Part shown: in pieces, positions 45,389-54,200 of the stretch | How positions within the stretch are numbered: the stretch's first letter is position 1 | Layout of the letters: each line of letters starts with the position of its first letter | From: JBBDRJ01 sp963766295 | GTDB taxonomy: Bacteria; Actinomycetota; JAICYB01 | Reading direction: 5' to 3' | DNA: 64,000 bases | Assembly: GCA_963766295.1 (NCBI GenBank) | Contig: CAVXYW010000002.1 | Span: 1,302,001-1,366,000, forward strand | Notes under the pieces: model-generated | What the model was told of the DNA's origin: nothing | The model's input: the letters and a program-made list of their open reading frames with translations, nothing else | The model's database searches: none | Position numbers and translations under genes: made by a program

Positions 45389-48049
45389 TCAGGCGTGAGC
45401 CTCTGACCAGTTCTTCCCGGTATGCGGATCGACGATGAGCTTGCATCGAAGGTCGGCGGCGCCTTCCATCACCGCTTTCACGACGGTCGAGGCTTCGTCC
45501 ACCTTGTCTACCGGAACCTCGAACACGAGCTCGTCGTGAACCGAGAGGAGCATCCGGGCCAGCCCGGGCTCGTCGTTTAGACGAGCATCAACGTCGATCA
45601 TCGCGCGCTTGATGATGTCCGCGGCGCTGCCCTGGATCGGAGCGTTCAATGCCATCCGCTCCCCCATCGCCCTCATCCGGTAGTTGGACGAGTCGAGCTC
45701 GGCGATGTAGCGGCGCCGGCCGAACATCGTCGTAGTGAAGCCGTCGACCCTGGCCTTCTTCACCTGCTCGTCCAGGTAGTCCTTCACCTTCGGGAACTGC
45801 GCGTAATAGGTATCGATGAACTCCTGCGCCTCCTCGGACTCGATGCCGAGCCGCTGCGAGACGCCGAAGGCCGTCATCCCGTAGGCGATGCCGTACGAGA
45901 ACTGCTTGGCGTAGTCGCGCATGCGGCTTTCCACATCCGACACATCGACTCCGTAGACCTTCGCCGCGATGGCGGCGTGGAAGTCGTGCTCGGACTCGAA
46001 GGCTTCGAGGAAACCCTCGTCCCCGGACAGGTGCGCGAGCACGCGGAGCTCGATCTGTGAGTAGTCGGCCGACATGAGGACGTGTCCCTGGGGCGCGATG
46101 AAAGCCCGGCGTATCTGCCGGCCGAGCTCGCCCCGGATCGGGATGTTCTGCATGTTCGGGTTCGTCGAAGCCAGCCGCCCGGTCGACGCCGATGCTTGCA
46201 GGTAGGTCGTGTGGATGCGTCCGGTCTTGGGGTCGATGAGAGGAAGCAGCGCATCGGTGAACCCGGTCTTGAGCTTGGCGACCTCCCTGTACTCGAGGAG
46301 GTTGTCGACGATCGGGTGCGACTCGCGGACCTTCGCAAGCTCCGCTTGATCCGTCGAGTAACCGGTCTTGATCTTCTTCGTCTTCGGTACACCGAGCTGC
46401 TCGAACAGGATCCTCTGGAGCTGAGGTGTGGAGTTCACGTTGAACTCTTCGCCGGCGTGTTTGTGTATCTGTTTCTCGTAGGAGCGCATGCTCGAGCCGA
46501 GTTCCTCGTTCAGTTCTTCGAGGTAGTCGCGGTCGACCAGGACGCCCGCATGCTCCATCCGAGCCAGAACTGTAGTGAGCGGGAACTCGAGCTCGACCGC
46601 CAGGTCCCACATGCCGCGCTCGCGAAGCTTGGTCGTCAGCACGGGCGCGAGCGTGAGGACGGCAGACGCCCCCCGCGCGGCCCGGTCGCCGTTGTCGTCG
46701 TCCAAGTCGAGAGTTGCCTGCTTCGACTTCTTGCCCTCCGTTATCTCCTCGAGTGCGATGCCGGCGAAACGCTGAGCAACGTCGTGGAGCGCATACCCAC
46801 CTGGGAGCCCGGGCTCGATCAAATAAGCGGCGAGGAACGTGTCGCACTCAACGCCTTCAACCTCGACTCCCACTTCGAGAGCACGGCGATGAAGGAACTT
46901 CGCGTCGTGCGCATACTTCCCTCGTTTCGGATCGCCCAGCCATTTCTTCAGCGCAGGGATCGCTTCGCTCAGGCGCGAAACCGTTGCCGAGTCTTGATCG
47001 GTGGAGAACGCGAACCACGGTCCGTCCCATGAGATCCCTGCCGTGTCCGTAGGCTCCTCGCCCTTTGACAGCTGAGAGGTCTTGGATAGCTCGATCAGGG
47101 CGGCCGGGCCGCGGTCGGGCTCGACATCGACATCTTTAAGCCTCTCGTACAGCGTTTTGAACTCGAGTGAGTTGAATAGCGTGCGCACCTTGTCGTCGTC
47201 CCATCCCTCGAGCCTTATGTCTTCGAGACCGATGTCGAGGACGACGTCCGGCAACAGGAAACCAAGCTCCTTGTTGATGCGCACTTGCGCGGCCATCTCG
47301 GTAACACCGGCGCGGATCTTTGGGGTCAGCTCGTCGGCGTGAGCGATAACGCCATCGATGTCGCCGTAGGTCTGGATGAGCCTGGAGGCCGTCTTGTCGC
47401 CTATGCCCGGCACGCCCGGGAGATTGTCGGACGTCTCGCCTTTGAGGGCGACGAAATCGGTCCACTGCTCGGGCGTGACTCCGTACTTCTCCATCACAGC
47501 GTCGGCGTCGAACCGGGCCATGTCGGTGATACCGCGCCGAGTCATCATCACGCCGACGCCATCACGCACGAGCTGAAGCACATCGCGGTCACCAGAGACG
47601 ATCAGCACCTCGTCGCCTTCCGACTGTGCTTGCTTGGCCAGGGTCGCCAGCAGGTCGTCGGCTTCGTAACCCTCGAGCTCGACGACCGGGATGCGCATGG
47701 TGTCGAGCACCTCCCGGATCAGCGGCAGCTGCTGACTGAACTGATCGGGGGTCTCGCGCCGGTTGGCCTTGTACTCCGAGTATCGGTCGTGACGGTAAGC
47801 GGGGCGACCTCGGTCGAAGCAGACGGCAACGCCGTCCGGCTTTTCGTCCGTCATGAGCTTTATGAGCATCGCGGTGAATCCGTAGGCGGCGTTGGTGATC
47901 TGACCTGACGAAGTCACCAAGGTGTCGGGCAAGGCGAAGAAGGCCCGGTACGCCAGCGAGTGCCCGTCCAGGAGCATGAGTTTCCGACGGCTCACCGGCG
48001 CCGAGATCGATCCCTTCTCAGCCGCCTTCTTGGGGGTTCTGGTGCTCAC
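45389..48049 (-). CDS. polA: DNA polymerase I
   Basis: I take GTG 48049 as start (886 residues), since the family sequence begins at RRKLMLLDGHSLAYRAFFALP; the open frame extends further upstream over the divergent gene. Domains: 5'-3' exonuclease (about 20-290), a degenerate 3'-5' exonuclease (about 310-480) whose first motif reads FAFSTD without the DxE pair, so proofreading is likely absent as in Taq and mycobacterial PolA, and the polymerase domain with SADYSQIELRVLAHLSGD, YGIAYGMTAFGV and SVHDELVFEVP. It fills gaps in excision repair and Okazaki fragments. Confidence 0.96.
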   Translation of the reverse strand: MSTRTPKKAAEKGSISAPVSRRKLMLLDGHSLAYRAFFALPDTLVTSSGQITNAAYGFTAMLIKLMTDEKPDGVAVCFDRGRPAYRHDRYSEYKANRRETPDQFSQQLPLIREVLDTMRIPVVELEGYEADDLLATLAKQAQSEGDEVLIVSGDRDVLQLVRDGVGVMMTRRGITDMARFDADAVMEKYGVTPEQWTDFVALKGETSDNLPGVPGIGDKTASRLIQTYGDIDGVIAHADELTPKIRAGVTEMAAQVRINKELGFLLPDVVLDIGLEDIRLEGWDDDKVRTLFNSLEFKTLYERLKDVDVEPDRGPAALIELSKTSQLSKGEEPTDTAGISWDGPWFAFSTDQDSATVSRLSEAIPALKKWLGDPKRGKYAHDAKFLHRRALEVGVEVEGVECDTFLAAYLIEPGLPGGYALHDVAQRFAGIALEEITEGKKSKQATLDLDDDNGDRAARGASAVLTLAPVLTTKLRERGMWDLAVELEFPLTTVLARMEHAGVLVDRDYLEELNEELGSSMRSYEKQIHKHAGEEFNVNSTPQLQRILFEQLGVPKTKKIKTGYSTDQAELAKVRESHPIVDNLLEYREVAKLKTGFTDALLPLIDPKTGRIHTTYLQASASTGRLASTNPNMQNIPIRGELGRQIRRAFIAPQGHVLMSADYSQIELRVLAHLSGDEGFLEAFESEHDFHAAIAAKVYGVDVSDVESRMRDYAKQFSYGIAYGMTAFGVSQRLGIESEEAQEFIDTYYAQFPKVKDYLDEQVKKARVDGFTTTMFGRRRYIAELDSSNYRMRAMGERMALNAPIQGSAADIIKRAMIDVDARLNDEPGLARMLLSVHDELVFEVPVDKVDEASTVVKAVMEGAADLRCKLIVDPHTGKNWSEAHA

Positions 48050-48083
48050 GCCGCGAGTGTAGCCCCAGGTACTCTCATCAACC

Positions 48084-48521
48084 GTGGGCCTGAACCGGCG
48101 CGAACGAGAGACCCTCGCCGCCATAACCCGAACGCTCGTACCCCCCGGTGCATCGATTGCAGAGGGCGCCGACGAGCTGGGCCTCGTCGACGATCTGATC
48201 GCCGAAGTGAACGGGTATCCCAAGCGCGCACGGCGGCGGATCTGGTGGCTGCTAATGGCGACCGAATATCTGCCACTCGTCAGCGGACACGTACGCCGAT
48301 TCAGGAAGCTGTCTCCGGACAAGAAGTTCTCCGTTCTCGAGCGGAACAGTCGTCACAAAAGATCGCCTCTGAGGCGACTGATCGTCTCGTTGTCGAAGCA
48401 GGTCGTTTACTCCGCGTACATCTCGCACCCGAAGGTTGAGGACGTCGTCGCCTATCGCTACGAGTGCCTGCTCCCCCGGCCGGACGTGATTCCGACGGAA
48501 GGCGAACGTGTCCATCACTGA
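48084..48521 (+). CDS. Small subunit-like partner of GMC oxidoreductase
   Basis: From GTG 48084 the product has 145 residues, mostly helical and very basic, with ERETLAAITRTLVPPG at the start. That start resembles gluconate 2-dehydrogenase subunit 3-like proteins that accompany membrane GMC dehydrogenases. No signal peptide is visible. It overlaps the GMC gene by 14 bases and begins 34 bases from the polA start, so the divergent promoters must be compact or overlap the coding regions. Confidence 0.7.
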   Translation: MGLNRRERETLAAITRTLVPPGASIAEGADELGLVDDLIAEVNGYPKRARRRIWWLLMATEYLPLVSGHVRRFRKLSPDKKFSVLERNSRHKRSPLRRLIVSLSKQVVYSAYISHPKVEDVVAYRYECLLPRPDVIPTEGERVHH

Positions 48522-50181
48522 AGGGCCTACGTCGGGCATTGAGGACGTAACCCCCTGGGGAACCAAGGTCGGGCCTGCGACACGCGGCGGTGCCTACCCC
48601 GTCGAGCTCTGGAACAAGCGGGACACCTTCGGAGAAGGAAGTGCGGGCCGCGAACTAGGACCCGATCCGCGCCTCGACGTCATCAAGTTTCCAGATATCG
48701 ACAAAGACCACATCGAGCATTGCGACGTTGTCGTTATCGGCTCGGGAGCCGGTGGTGCGGTCGTCGCCAAGGAGCTTGCCGAAGCCGGGCGGTCGGTGAT
48801 CGTCATCGAAGAGGGTGCGTATTTCACTAAAGACGACTTCATAGGCGCTCCGATGTCGCGTTTCCAAAAGGTTGCGCGCGACGCAGGCACGACTCAGACC
48901 TTCAGTAGACGGCCGATCCCCTTGCCGCTTGGCAAAGCGGTCGGTGGATCAACGGTCATCAATTCCGGTACGTGCTGGCGCGCGCCGGACAAGGTGCTGC
49001 GCGAGTGGGGGTCCAAGCACGGAGTGGAAGGCGCGGATCCGGAAGCGATGAAGCCGTACTTCGAACGGGTCGAGCGCATCCTCAACATCCGACCGACCCC
49101 GGAGGAGGTATGGGGGAGGAACGCCGAGTTGACCCATGCCGGAGCAACGAAGCTTGGCGTATCGAGTGGCGCGATCCTGCGCAACATCACTGACTGCCAT
49201 GGATGCGGAACGTGCGCGATGGGTTGCGCTACCAACGCGAAGCAGGCGATGCACATCAGCTACCTCCCCTTGGCGCAACGAACAGGTACTCAGATCTTCG
49301 CGCGGACGAGAGCCGAGACGATCTTGGTTCGCCGCGGTCGTGCCGCCGGTGTCGTCGCTTCCCTACTCGATGAGGACGAACACGTCCGTGCACGACTGAC
49401 TGTGCACGCTCCAATCGTCGTGGTGGCCGCGGGAACGATCCACACTCCGGTTGTTCTGAAACGCTCGGGACTTGCGGGACGGTCGCGACAACTCGGCCGA
49501 AACCTTCGTATCCACCCCGCCGTCGGGGTGGGCGGCGCTTATGCGGAACAGGTCGACGCGTGGAAGGGAACGTTGCAGCCGTACTTCATCGACGAGATCT
49601 TCGACTCCCATGACGTGATGCTGGAAACGACGGCTCCCGTTCCGGCGATGGCTGCAGCAGCGCTTCCCGGTATCGGGACCGCGGCCACGAACATGATCCC
49701 CGGCATGCGCCACATAGCGTCGATCGGCCTCTACGTTTCCGATACGTCGAGCGGCCGCGTGCGCCTGCTGCCGCGCTCACGGGAGCCGATCATCACCTAC
49801 CAGCTGAACGAGACGGATCTGCGCAAACTGCTGGTTGGATTACGGCTAGCAGCCGAGGTTCATCTCGCCGCCGGCGCGATGATGGCGCTGGTCGGTCTGC
49901 CAGGATTGCCGGGCGTGTCATCCCGCGACGAGCTCGACAAGATCACCAACGGGAACTGGAAGGCAACCGATCTGCGTCCGACGGCCTTCCACCCGATGGG
50001 AACCGCACGGATGGGTCGCAAGGGCCGCAGCGTGGTCGACTCATGGGGCGAACACCACGATGTTCGCGGCCTCTACGTCGCCGACGGCTCGATCTTCCCG
50101 ACGTGCGTAGCCGTCAACCCGCAGGTCTCGATCATGGCCTTCGCCACGAAGACTGCTGAGCGGATCGCAAGCGCTACTTAG
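48508..50181 (+). CDS. GMC-family FAD oxidoreductase with ferredoxin-like Cys motif
   Basis: From GTG 48508 the product has 557 residues. The FAD-binding VVIGSGAGGAVVAKELAEAG (about 75-94) and the C-terminal GMC motif HPMGTARMG, then ADGSIFPTCVAVNPQVSIMA, are present; active-site His and Asn are therefore kept. Residues 230-240 read CHGCGTCAMGC, a C-x2-C-x2-C-x3-C spacing as in 4Fe-4S ferredoxin sites. It resembles long-chain alcohol oxidases or sugar dehydrogenases. It works with the small protein upstream. Converges with the repeat-protein gene. Confidence 0.88.
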   Translation: MSITEGPTSGIEDVTPWGTKVGPATRGGAYPVELWNKRDTFGEGSAGRELGPDPRLDVIKFPDIDKDHIEHCDVVVIGSGAGGAVVAKELAEAGRSVIVIEEGAYFTKDDFIGAPMSRFQKVARDAGTTQTFSRRPIPLPLGKAVGGSTVINSGTCWRAPDKVLREWGSKHGVEGADPEAMKPYFERVERILNIRPTPEEVWGRNAELTHAGATKLGVSSGAILRNITDCHGCGTCAMGCATNAKQAMHISYLPLAQRTGTQIFARTRAETILVRRGRAAGVVASLLDEDEHVRARLTVHAPIVVVAAGTIHTPVVLKRSGLAGRSRQLGRNLRIHPAVGVGGAYAEQVDAWKGTLQPYFIDEIFDSHDVMLETTAPVPAMAAAALPGIGTAATNMIPGMRHIASIGLYVSDTSSGRVRLLPRSREPIITYQLNETDLRKLLVGLRLAAEVHLAAGAMMALVGLPGLPGVSSRDELDKITNGNWKATDLRPTAFHPMGTARMGRKGRSVVDSWGEHHDVRGLYVADGSIFPTCVAVNPQVSIMAFATKTAERIASAT

Positions 50182-50196
50182 CTCAACCGCCCGCGC

Positions 50197-52074
50197 CTAC
50201 CCTTCTTCTTCTACCTCTACCTGTAGCCCTACGAACTCGAAGTCGGCGTTGGTCTGCTCGCTCTGACCGGTTTCCAGATCGACATCATCTGACTCATTGG
50301 CGACGACGACGTCGGCCGTGCCGCCGGCGCTGGTTACGACGCCGATCACTTGACCACCGACTCCATCCCCCGATGCGGCCGTGGACAACTGTGCGATGTC
50401 GTGCTCGTTATCCCCATCCTGGTTGTTGGCTGCGCCTGCGATCGTCTCGACGAAGTCGTTCGAGCTCACTACGATGAGGCCTGTTTCGCCGGTGAGTGTC
50501 GTCGTGTTGTTCTGAGTAAGAGCGAACTCAAGGTCAGTCGTGGCTTCGGCGAGCAGCCCAACGAACGCGCCGGCGTCGTTGTCCGACTCCGCGTCGCCCG
50601 AGTCGACGTCGACATCCGACGAGAGGTTGGTGGCGTCGACCGATGTGTCTCCCGACGACACCACGCCGATGACCTGGCCGGCTACGCCGTCTCCCGACGC
50701 TGCGGTTGCGACCTGACCTCCGTTGAATTCGTTATCGCCTTCCTGCGTATTGATGGCACCGGCGGCCAGGATCACCGCCAGATTCGATTGGTCCACCGTG
50801 TTGTCGACTCCGTCGGTGATCGTCGCAATGTTCGTCTGAGTCACGGCTACATCGCCTTCGAAGGTTCCCTCGGCGAGCAGGCCGGTGAAAACGTTCGAAT
50901 CGTTGGTCGACTCTGCGTCACCTGAGGAGACATCGACGTCTTCCGATGTGTTGGCAGCAACGACGTCCGCCGATCCACCCGATGAAGTAACCGCCCCGAT
51001 CACCTGGCCGCCGACTCCGTCCCCCGAGGTCGCGTCGGCCGCCTGCGAGTGATCGAATCCGTTGTCACCGGTCTGATCGTTTGCGGCGCCTACCACGGTG
51101 ATGGCTGCGATGTTGCTTACATCCACCACGTTGCCGCTTCCTCCGGTTATATCCACGTCGTTGTCTTGCGTCACCGAGATGTCGCCTAGTGCCTCGCCGT
51201 CCGCGAGAAGACCAATAAAAGCCGAGGAATCGTTGTCCGACTCGGAATCGCCGGTTTCGACATCTACGTCGGACGAGCTGTTTGTTGCATCGACCGATGT
51301 CTCGCCGGCGGAGACGACACCGATGACCTGACCCCCAACTCCGTCGCCGGATGCTGCATCAGCGGTTTGCGTCAAGCCAGCTTCGTTGTCGCCATCCTGC
51401 AAATTGGCCGCTCCAAGAAAGAGGATTGTTGCGTCGTTGATCTGGCTGACGTCGTTGTCGGTGGTGTCACTAAGAGTTATGGAGCTCCCTTGAATGATGA
51501 CAACGGTGCCAGCGTCCACTTCGCTGACGCTCAGGAGACCAACGAAGATCCCGGAATCGTTCGTTGATTCCGCGTCACCGGTAGATACGTCTACGTCCTC
51601 AGAGTCGTTGGCGGCCACGATGTCGGCCGTCCCACCCGCCGACGTGACGACACCGATGACCTGACCGCCCACCGCGTCTCCCGAAGTTGCGTCTGCTCGC
51701 TGCGTTAGTTCCAGATCGTTGTCGCCGGTCTGGTCGTTGGCGGAAATTTCCTCCGAGGAGTCACCTGAGAAAAACTGGCCGACGAAGCTACCCGAATCGT
51801 TTGACCCCTCCGCCTCGCCCGACTCGACATCGACGTCCGACGAACGGTTGGTCGCGTCACCCCTCACGTCGCCGGCCGACACGCTGCCGAACACTTGTCC
51901 GGCTATCGCGTCGCCGGAATCCGACTCCCCGCCCTGATCCGTATCGGAGGTGGTGTCACCTTCCTGAGAGTTCTGGGCCGCAGCCGAGCGCATAAGAGAT
52001 GCAGGCCCTGCAACGGTCAATAAGACGGCGATTAGACAGGCCAGGCCGAGCTTCCAGGAGTTAGTTGGTTGCAT
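50197..52074 (-). CDS. Secreted acidic modular repeat protein (copy 1)
   Basis: From ATG 52074 (GGAGG six bases upstream) the product has 625 residues. A signal peptide (LGLACLIAVLLTVAGPASL, cleavage near AAAQ 34) is followed by six modules starting with GQVIGVV or GQVFGSV: 59-136, 137-247, 248-355, 356-465, 466-573 and 574-625. Odd modules carry DATNxSSDVDV, even ones AD(I/V)VAANxSxDVDV or a close variant, so two types alternate. Each module has xNDSxxFVGLL and QxGDNE with a following SGDGV. The mature part lacks Lys, Cys, Tyr and Trp and is very rich in Asp, Gly, Ser and Ala. No sorting signal or anchor is seen. I recognise no family; a beta-solenoid or calcium-binding surface protein is plausible. 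Confidence 0.85.
   Translation of the reverse strand: MQPTNSWKLGLACLIAVLLTVAGPASLMRSAAAQNSQEGDTTSDTDQGGESDSGDAIAGQVFGSVSAGDVRGDATNRSSDVDVESGEAEGSNDSGSFVGQFFSGDSSEEISANDQTGDNDLELTQRADATSGDAVGGQVIGVVTSAGGTADIVAANDSEDVDVSTGDAESTNDSGIFVGLLSVSEVDAGTVVIIQGSSITLSDTTDNDVSQINDATILFLGAANLQDGDNEAGLTQTADAASGDGVGGQVIGVVSAGETSVDATNSSSDVDVETGDSESDNDSSAFIGLLADGEALGDISVTQDNDVDITGGSGNVVDVSNIAAITVVGAANDQTGDNGFDHSQAADATSGDGVGGQVIGAVTSSGGSADVVAANTSEDVDVSSGDAESTNDSNVFTGLLAEGTFEGDVAVTQTNIATITDGVDNTVDQSNLAVILAAGAINTQEGDNEFNGGQVATAASGDGVAGQVIGVVSSGDTSVDATNLSSDVDVDSGDAESDNDAGAFVGLLAEATTDLEFALTQNNTTTLTGETGLIVVSSNDFVETIAGAANNQDGDNEHDIAQLSTAASGDGVGGQVIGVVTSAGGTADVVVANESDDVDLETGQSEQTNADFEFVGLQVEVEEEG
50200..51900 (-). repeat. 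Six alternating modules encoded in copy 1
   Basis: Modules encode about 78, 111, 108, 110, 108 and 52 residues; the first lacks the central part and the last ends after the FVGL motif. Successive modules differ at many positions, so the duplication is old; nothing suggests recent slippage. Confidence 0.85.
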
Positions 52075-52190
52075 CAATGTCCTCCGTCGAGTCCAACAGA
52101 GCTTGCACGAGTACGGCTTTCGGCGCAAAGCACCTACTAGTCCCAACGACATCGGATCCGGCGCCTATTCGGGGATCGAATCCGTGGAGT

Positions 52191-54113
52191 CTAGACGGGC
52201 GCGGCGGTGTCGCTCTCTATCCGTAATCCGACGAAAGATTCCTCATCGTTGGACTGAGCGCTCTCCCCGCTTTCCAGGTCGATGTCGGCCGACTCGTTTG
52301 CCACCACGATGTCCGCCGTACCGCCGGCCGACGTCCCAACGCCGATGACCTGACCACCGACTCCGTCACCAGAGGCCGCGGTTGAGGACTGTGCGATGTC
52401 GTGCGAGTTGTCACCGCCCTGGATGTTGGCGCCGCCGGTGGCGACGGATGCAATCAAGCTGGTCGCGAAATCGAAGTTTTCCCCAGTAATCCCAGTTTCG
52501 GTGACGCCGTTGATTGGACTAATGACGATGACTCCGCCCGAACCTTCGGCGAGGAGCCCGACGAAGGCGGCGGCGTCGTTGTCCGACTCAACGTCACCTG
52601 ATCCGACATCGACGTCGGACGAGCTGTTGGTGGCATCGATCGAAGCATCCCCAGACGAGACGACGCCTATGACTTGCCCACCGACGCCGTCTCCGGAAGC
52701 GGCGTTGGCGCTTTGGCTCCCATCGAATTCGTTGTCGCCCTCCTGTCTGTTGGAGGCACCGAACGCCTCCAACACAAGCAAGTGCGATTGGTCAATGGTG
52801 TTGTCGGAACTGTCCGTGAGCTCGACATCATTCAACTGGTTGACGGTTAATTCACCGCCTGTGCCCTCGGCGAGCAAGCCAACGAAGAAGCCGGACCCGT
52901 TGGACGATTCTGCGCTGCCCGTCGAGGCATCGATGTCGTCCGAGGTGTTAGCGGCAACGATGTCGGCGGACCCACCCGACGAAGTAACTGCGCCGATCAC
53001 TTGGCCACCTACACCGTCTCCGGATGCTGAATCGGCGGCCTGAGAGTGGTCAAACACGTTGTCGCCCACCTGATCGTTGCCGGCACCGATCATTGCGATC
53101 GCCGCTACGTTGGACTGGGTAATCGTGTTGTCGTCGCTGTCGCCAATGAGATCTAAGTCGTTTACCTGGGTAAGTGTCACGTCGCCCGCTTCTCCGTCAG
53201 ACAGGAGACCCACGAAGGCCCCGGAGTCGTTGGCCGACTCGGAGTCGCCAGTGTCGACGTCGACATCGGACGAGCTGTTCGTTGCATCGACTGATGAATC
53301 TCCTGCCGAGACAACACCGATAACTTGACCGGCGACGCCGTCGCCGGATGCCGCAGTAGCGGCCTGGGATAAGTCGGCTTCGTTGTCACCGTCCTGCGAA
53401 TTAGCCGCTCCTAAGCTGATGATCGAGGCCACGTTTGACTGGGAGACATCGTTACCGGAGGCGGCGACGTCGATTTCCGAATCGTTCGCCTGACTGACGA
53501 CAATCTCACCGCCCGCCTCGCCGACGCTCAGGAGACCAACGAAGACCGTCGAATCGTTGCTCGACAGGGCTTGCCCAGTGGAGACATCGACGCCATCTGA
53601 AATGTTGGCTGCAACGATGTCGGCTGATCCTCCGGCCGCCGTAACGACGCCGATGACCTGTCCGCCAACAGCATCTCCGGAGACGGCAACGGCTCGTTGC
53701 GCGAGCTCGAGATCGTTGTCCCCAGTTTGAAAGTTGGCCGCCCCTCCCCCGTTGTCTACGGAAAGCTGGCCGACGAAGCTGCCCGAATCGTTGGACCCGA
53801 TCGCTTCTCCCGACTCCACATCGACGTCCGACGATCTATTGATCGCGTCGCCACTCACGTCACCGGCGGATACGCTGCCGAACACCTGGCCGGCTATCGC
53901 GTCACCGGACGCGGAACCGCCGCTTTGGTCGGTGTCGGAGATGTCGTCCCCAGATTGGGAGTTTCCGCCCCCACCAGAAACGATTTCGGCGTTGTTTTCC
54001 TGATTGACACTGCCGGCCACGGCCGTGCCTAAAAGTGATGCAGGCGCCGCAACAGTCAGCAAAAGGGCGATCAGACAAGCCAGGACAAGCTTCAAGGGGT
54101 CATGGGGTCGCAT
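52191..54113 (-). CDS. Secreted acidic modular repeat protein (copy 2)
   Basis: From ATG 54113 (GGAGG six bases upstream; a TTG directly before it is an alternative) the product has 640 residues. It is collinear with the neighbour: a near-identical signal peptide (VLACLIALLLTVAAPASLL), then modules at 75-150, 151-261, 262-369, 370-478, 479-586 and 587-640. Odd and even modules alternate with the same DATN-type and ADIVAAN-type sequences. Like copy 1, the mature part lacks Lys, Cys, Tyr and Trp. It is upstream of copy 1, 116 bases away, and probably co-transcribed. Secreted or surface-associated; function unknown. Confidence 0.85.
   Translation of the reverse strand: MRPHDPLKLVLACLIALLLTVAAPASLLGTAVAGSVNQENNAEIVSGGGGNSQSGDDISDTDQSGGSASGDAIAGQVFGSVSAGDVSGDAINRSSDVDVESGEAIGSNDSGSFVGQLSVDNGGGAANFQTGDNDLELAQRAVAVSGDAVGGQVIGVVTAAGGSADIVAANISDGVDVSTGQALSSNDSTVFVGLLSVGEAGGEIVVSQANDSEIDVAASGNDVSQSNVASIISLGAANSQDGDNEADLSQAATAASGDGVAGQVIGVVSAGDSSVDATNSSSDVDVDTGDSESANDSGAFVGLLSDGEAGDVTLTQVNDLDLIGDSDDNTITQSNVAAIAMIGAGNDQVGDNVFDHSQAADSASGDGVGGQVIGAVTSSGGSADIVAANTSDDIDASTGSAESSNGSGFFVGLLAEGTGGELTVNQLNDVELTDSSDNTIDQSHLLVLEAFGASNRQEGDNEFDGSQSANAASGDGVGGQVIGVVSSGDASIDATNSSSDVDVGSGDVESDNDAAAFVGLLAEGSGGVIVISPINGVTETGITGENFDFATSLIASVATGGANIQGGDNSHDIAQSSTAASGDGVGGQVIGVGTSAGGTADIVVANESADIDLESGESAQSNDEESFVGLRIESDTAAPV
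52194..53891 (-). repeat. Six alternating modules encoded in copy 2
   Basis: Modules encode 76, 111, 108, 109, 108 and 54 residues, matching copy 1 module by module to within two residues. The whole gene was therefore duplicated after the six-module structure was already built. Confidence 0.85.
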
Positions 54114-54200
54114 CAAGTTCCTCCGGGTTCAATCCTCAAGAGCCTGCATTAGCCGGAGACTGGGCGCAAAGGTGTTCGTGGATGGTTCCAGTCAAAGCAA

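Noticed and set aside
46082..47032. 316-codon plus-strand open frame opposite polA
   Set aside because: Antisense shadow of the polymerase; no family resemblance.
52130..52190. tRNA-like GATCGAATCC element between the repeat-protein genes
   Set aside because: No acceptor, D or anticodon stems pair around it, and its own arm does not pair.
52075..54200. GGCGCAAAG strings resembling part of a c-di-GMP riboswitch
   Set aside because: They are on the non-transcribed strand of the repeat genes, and the rest of the aptamer is not found.
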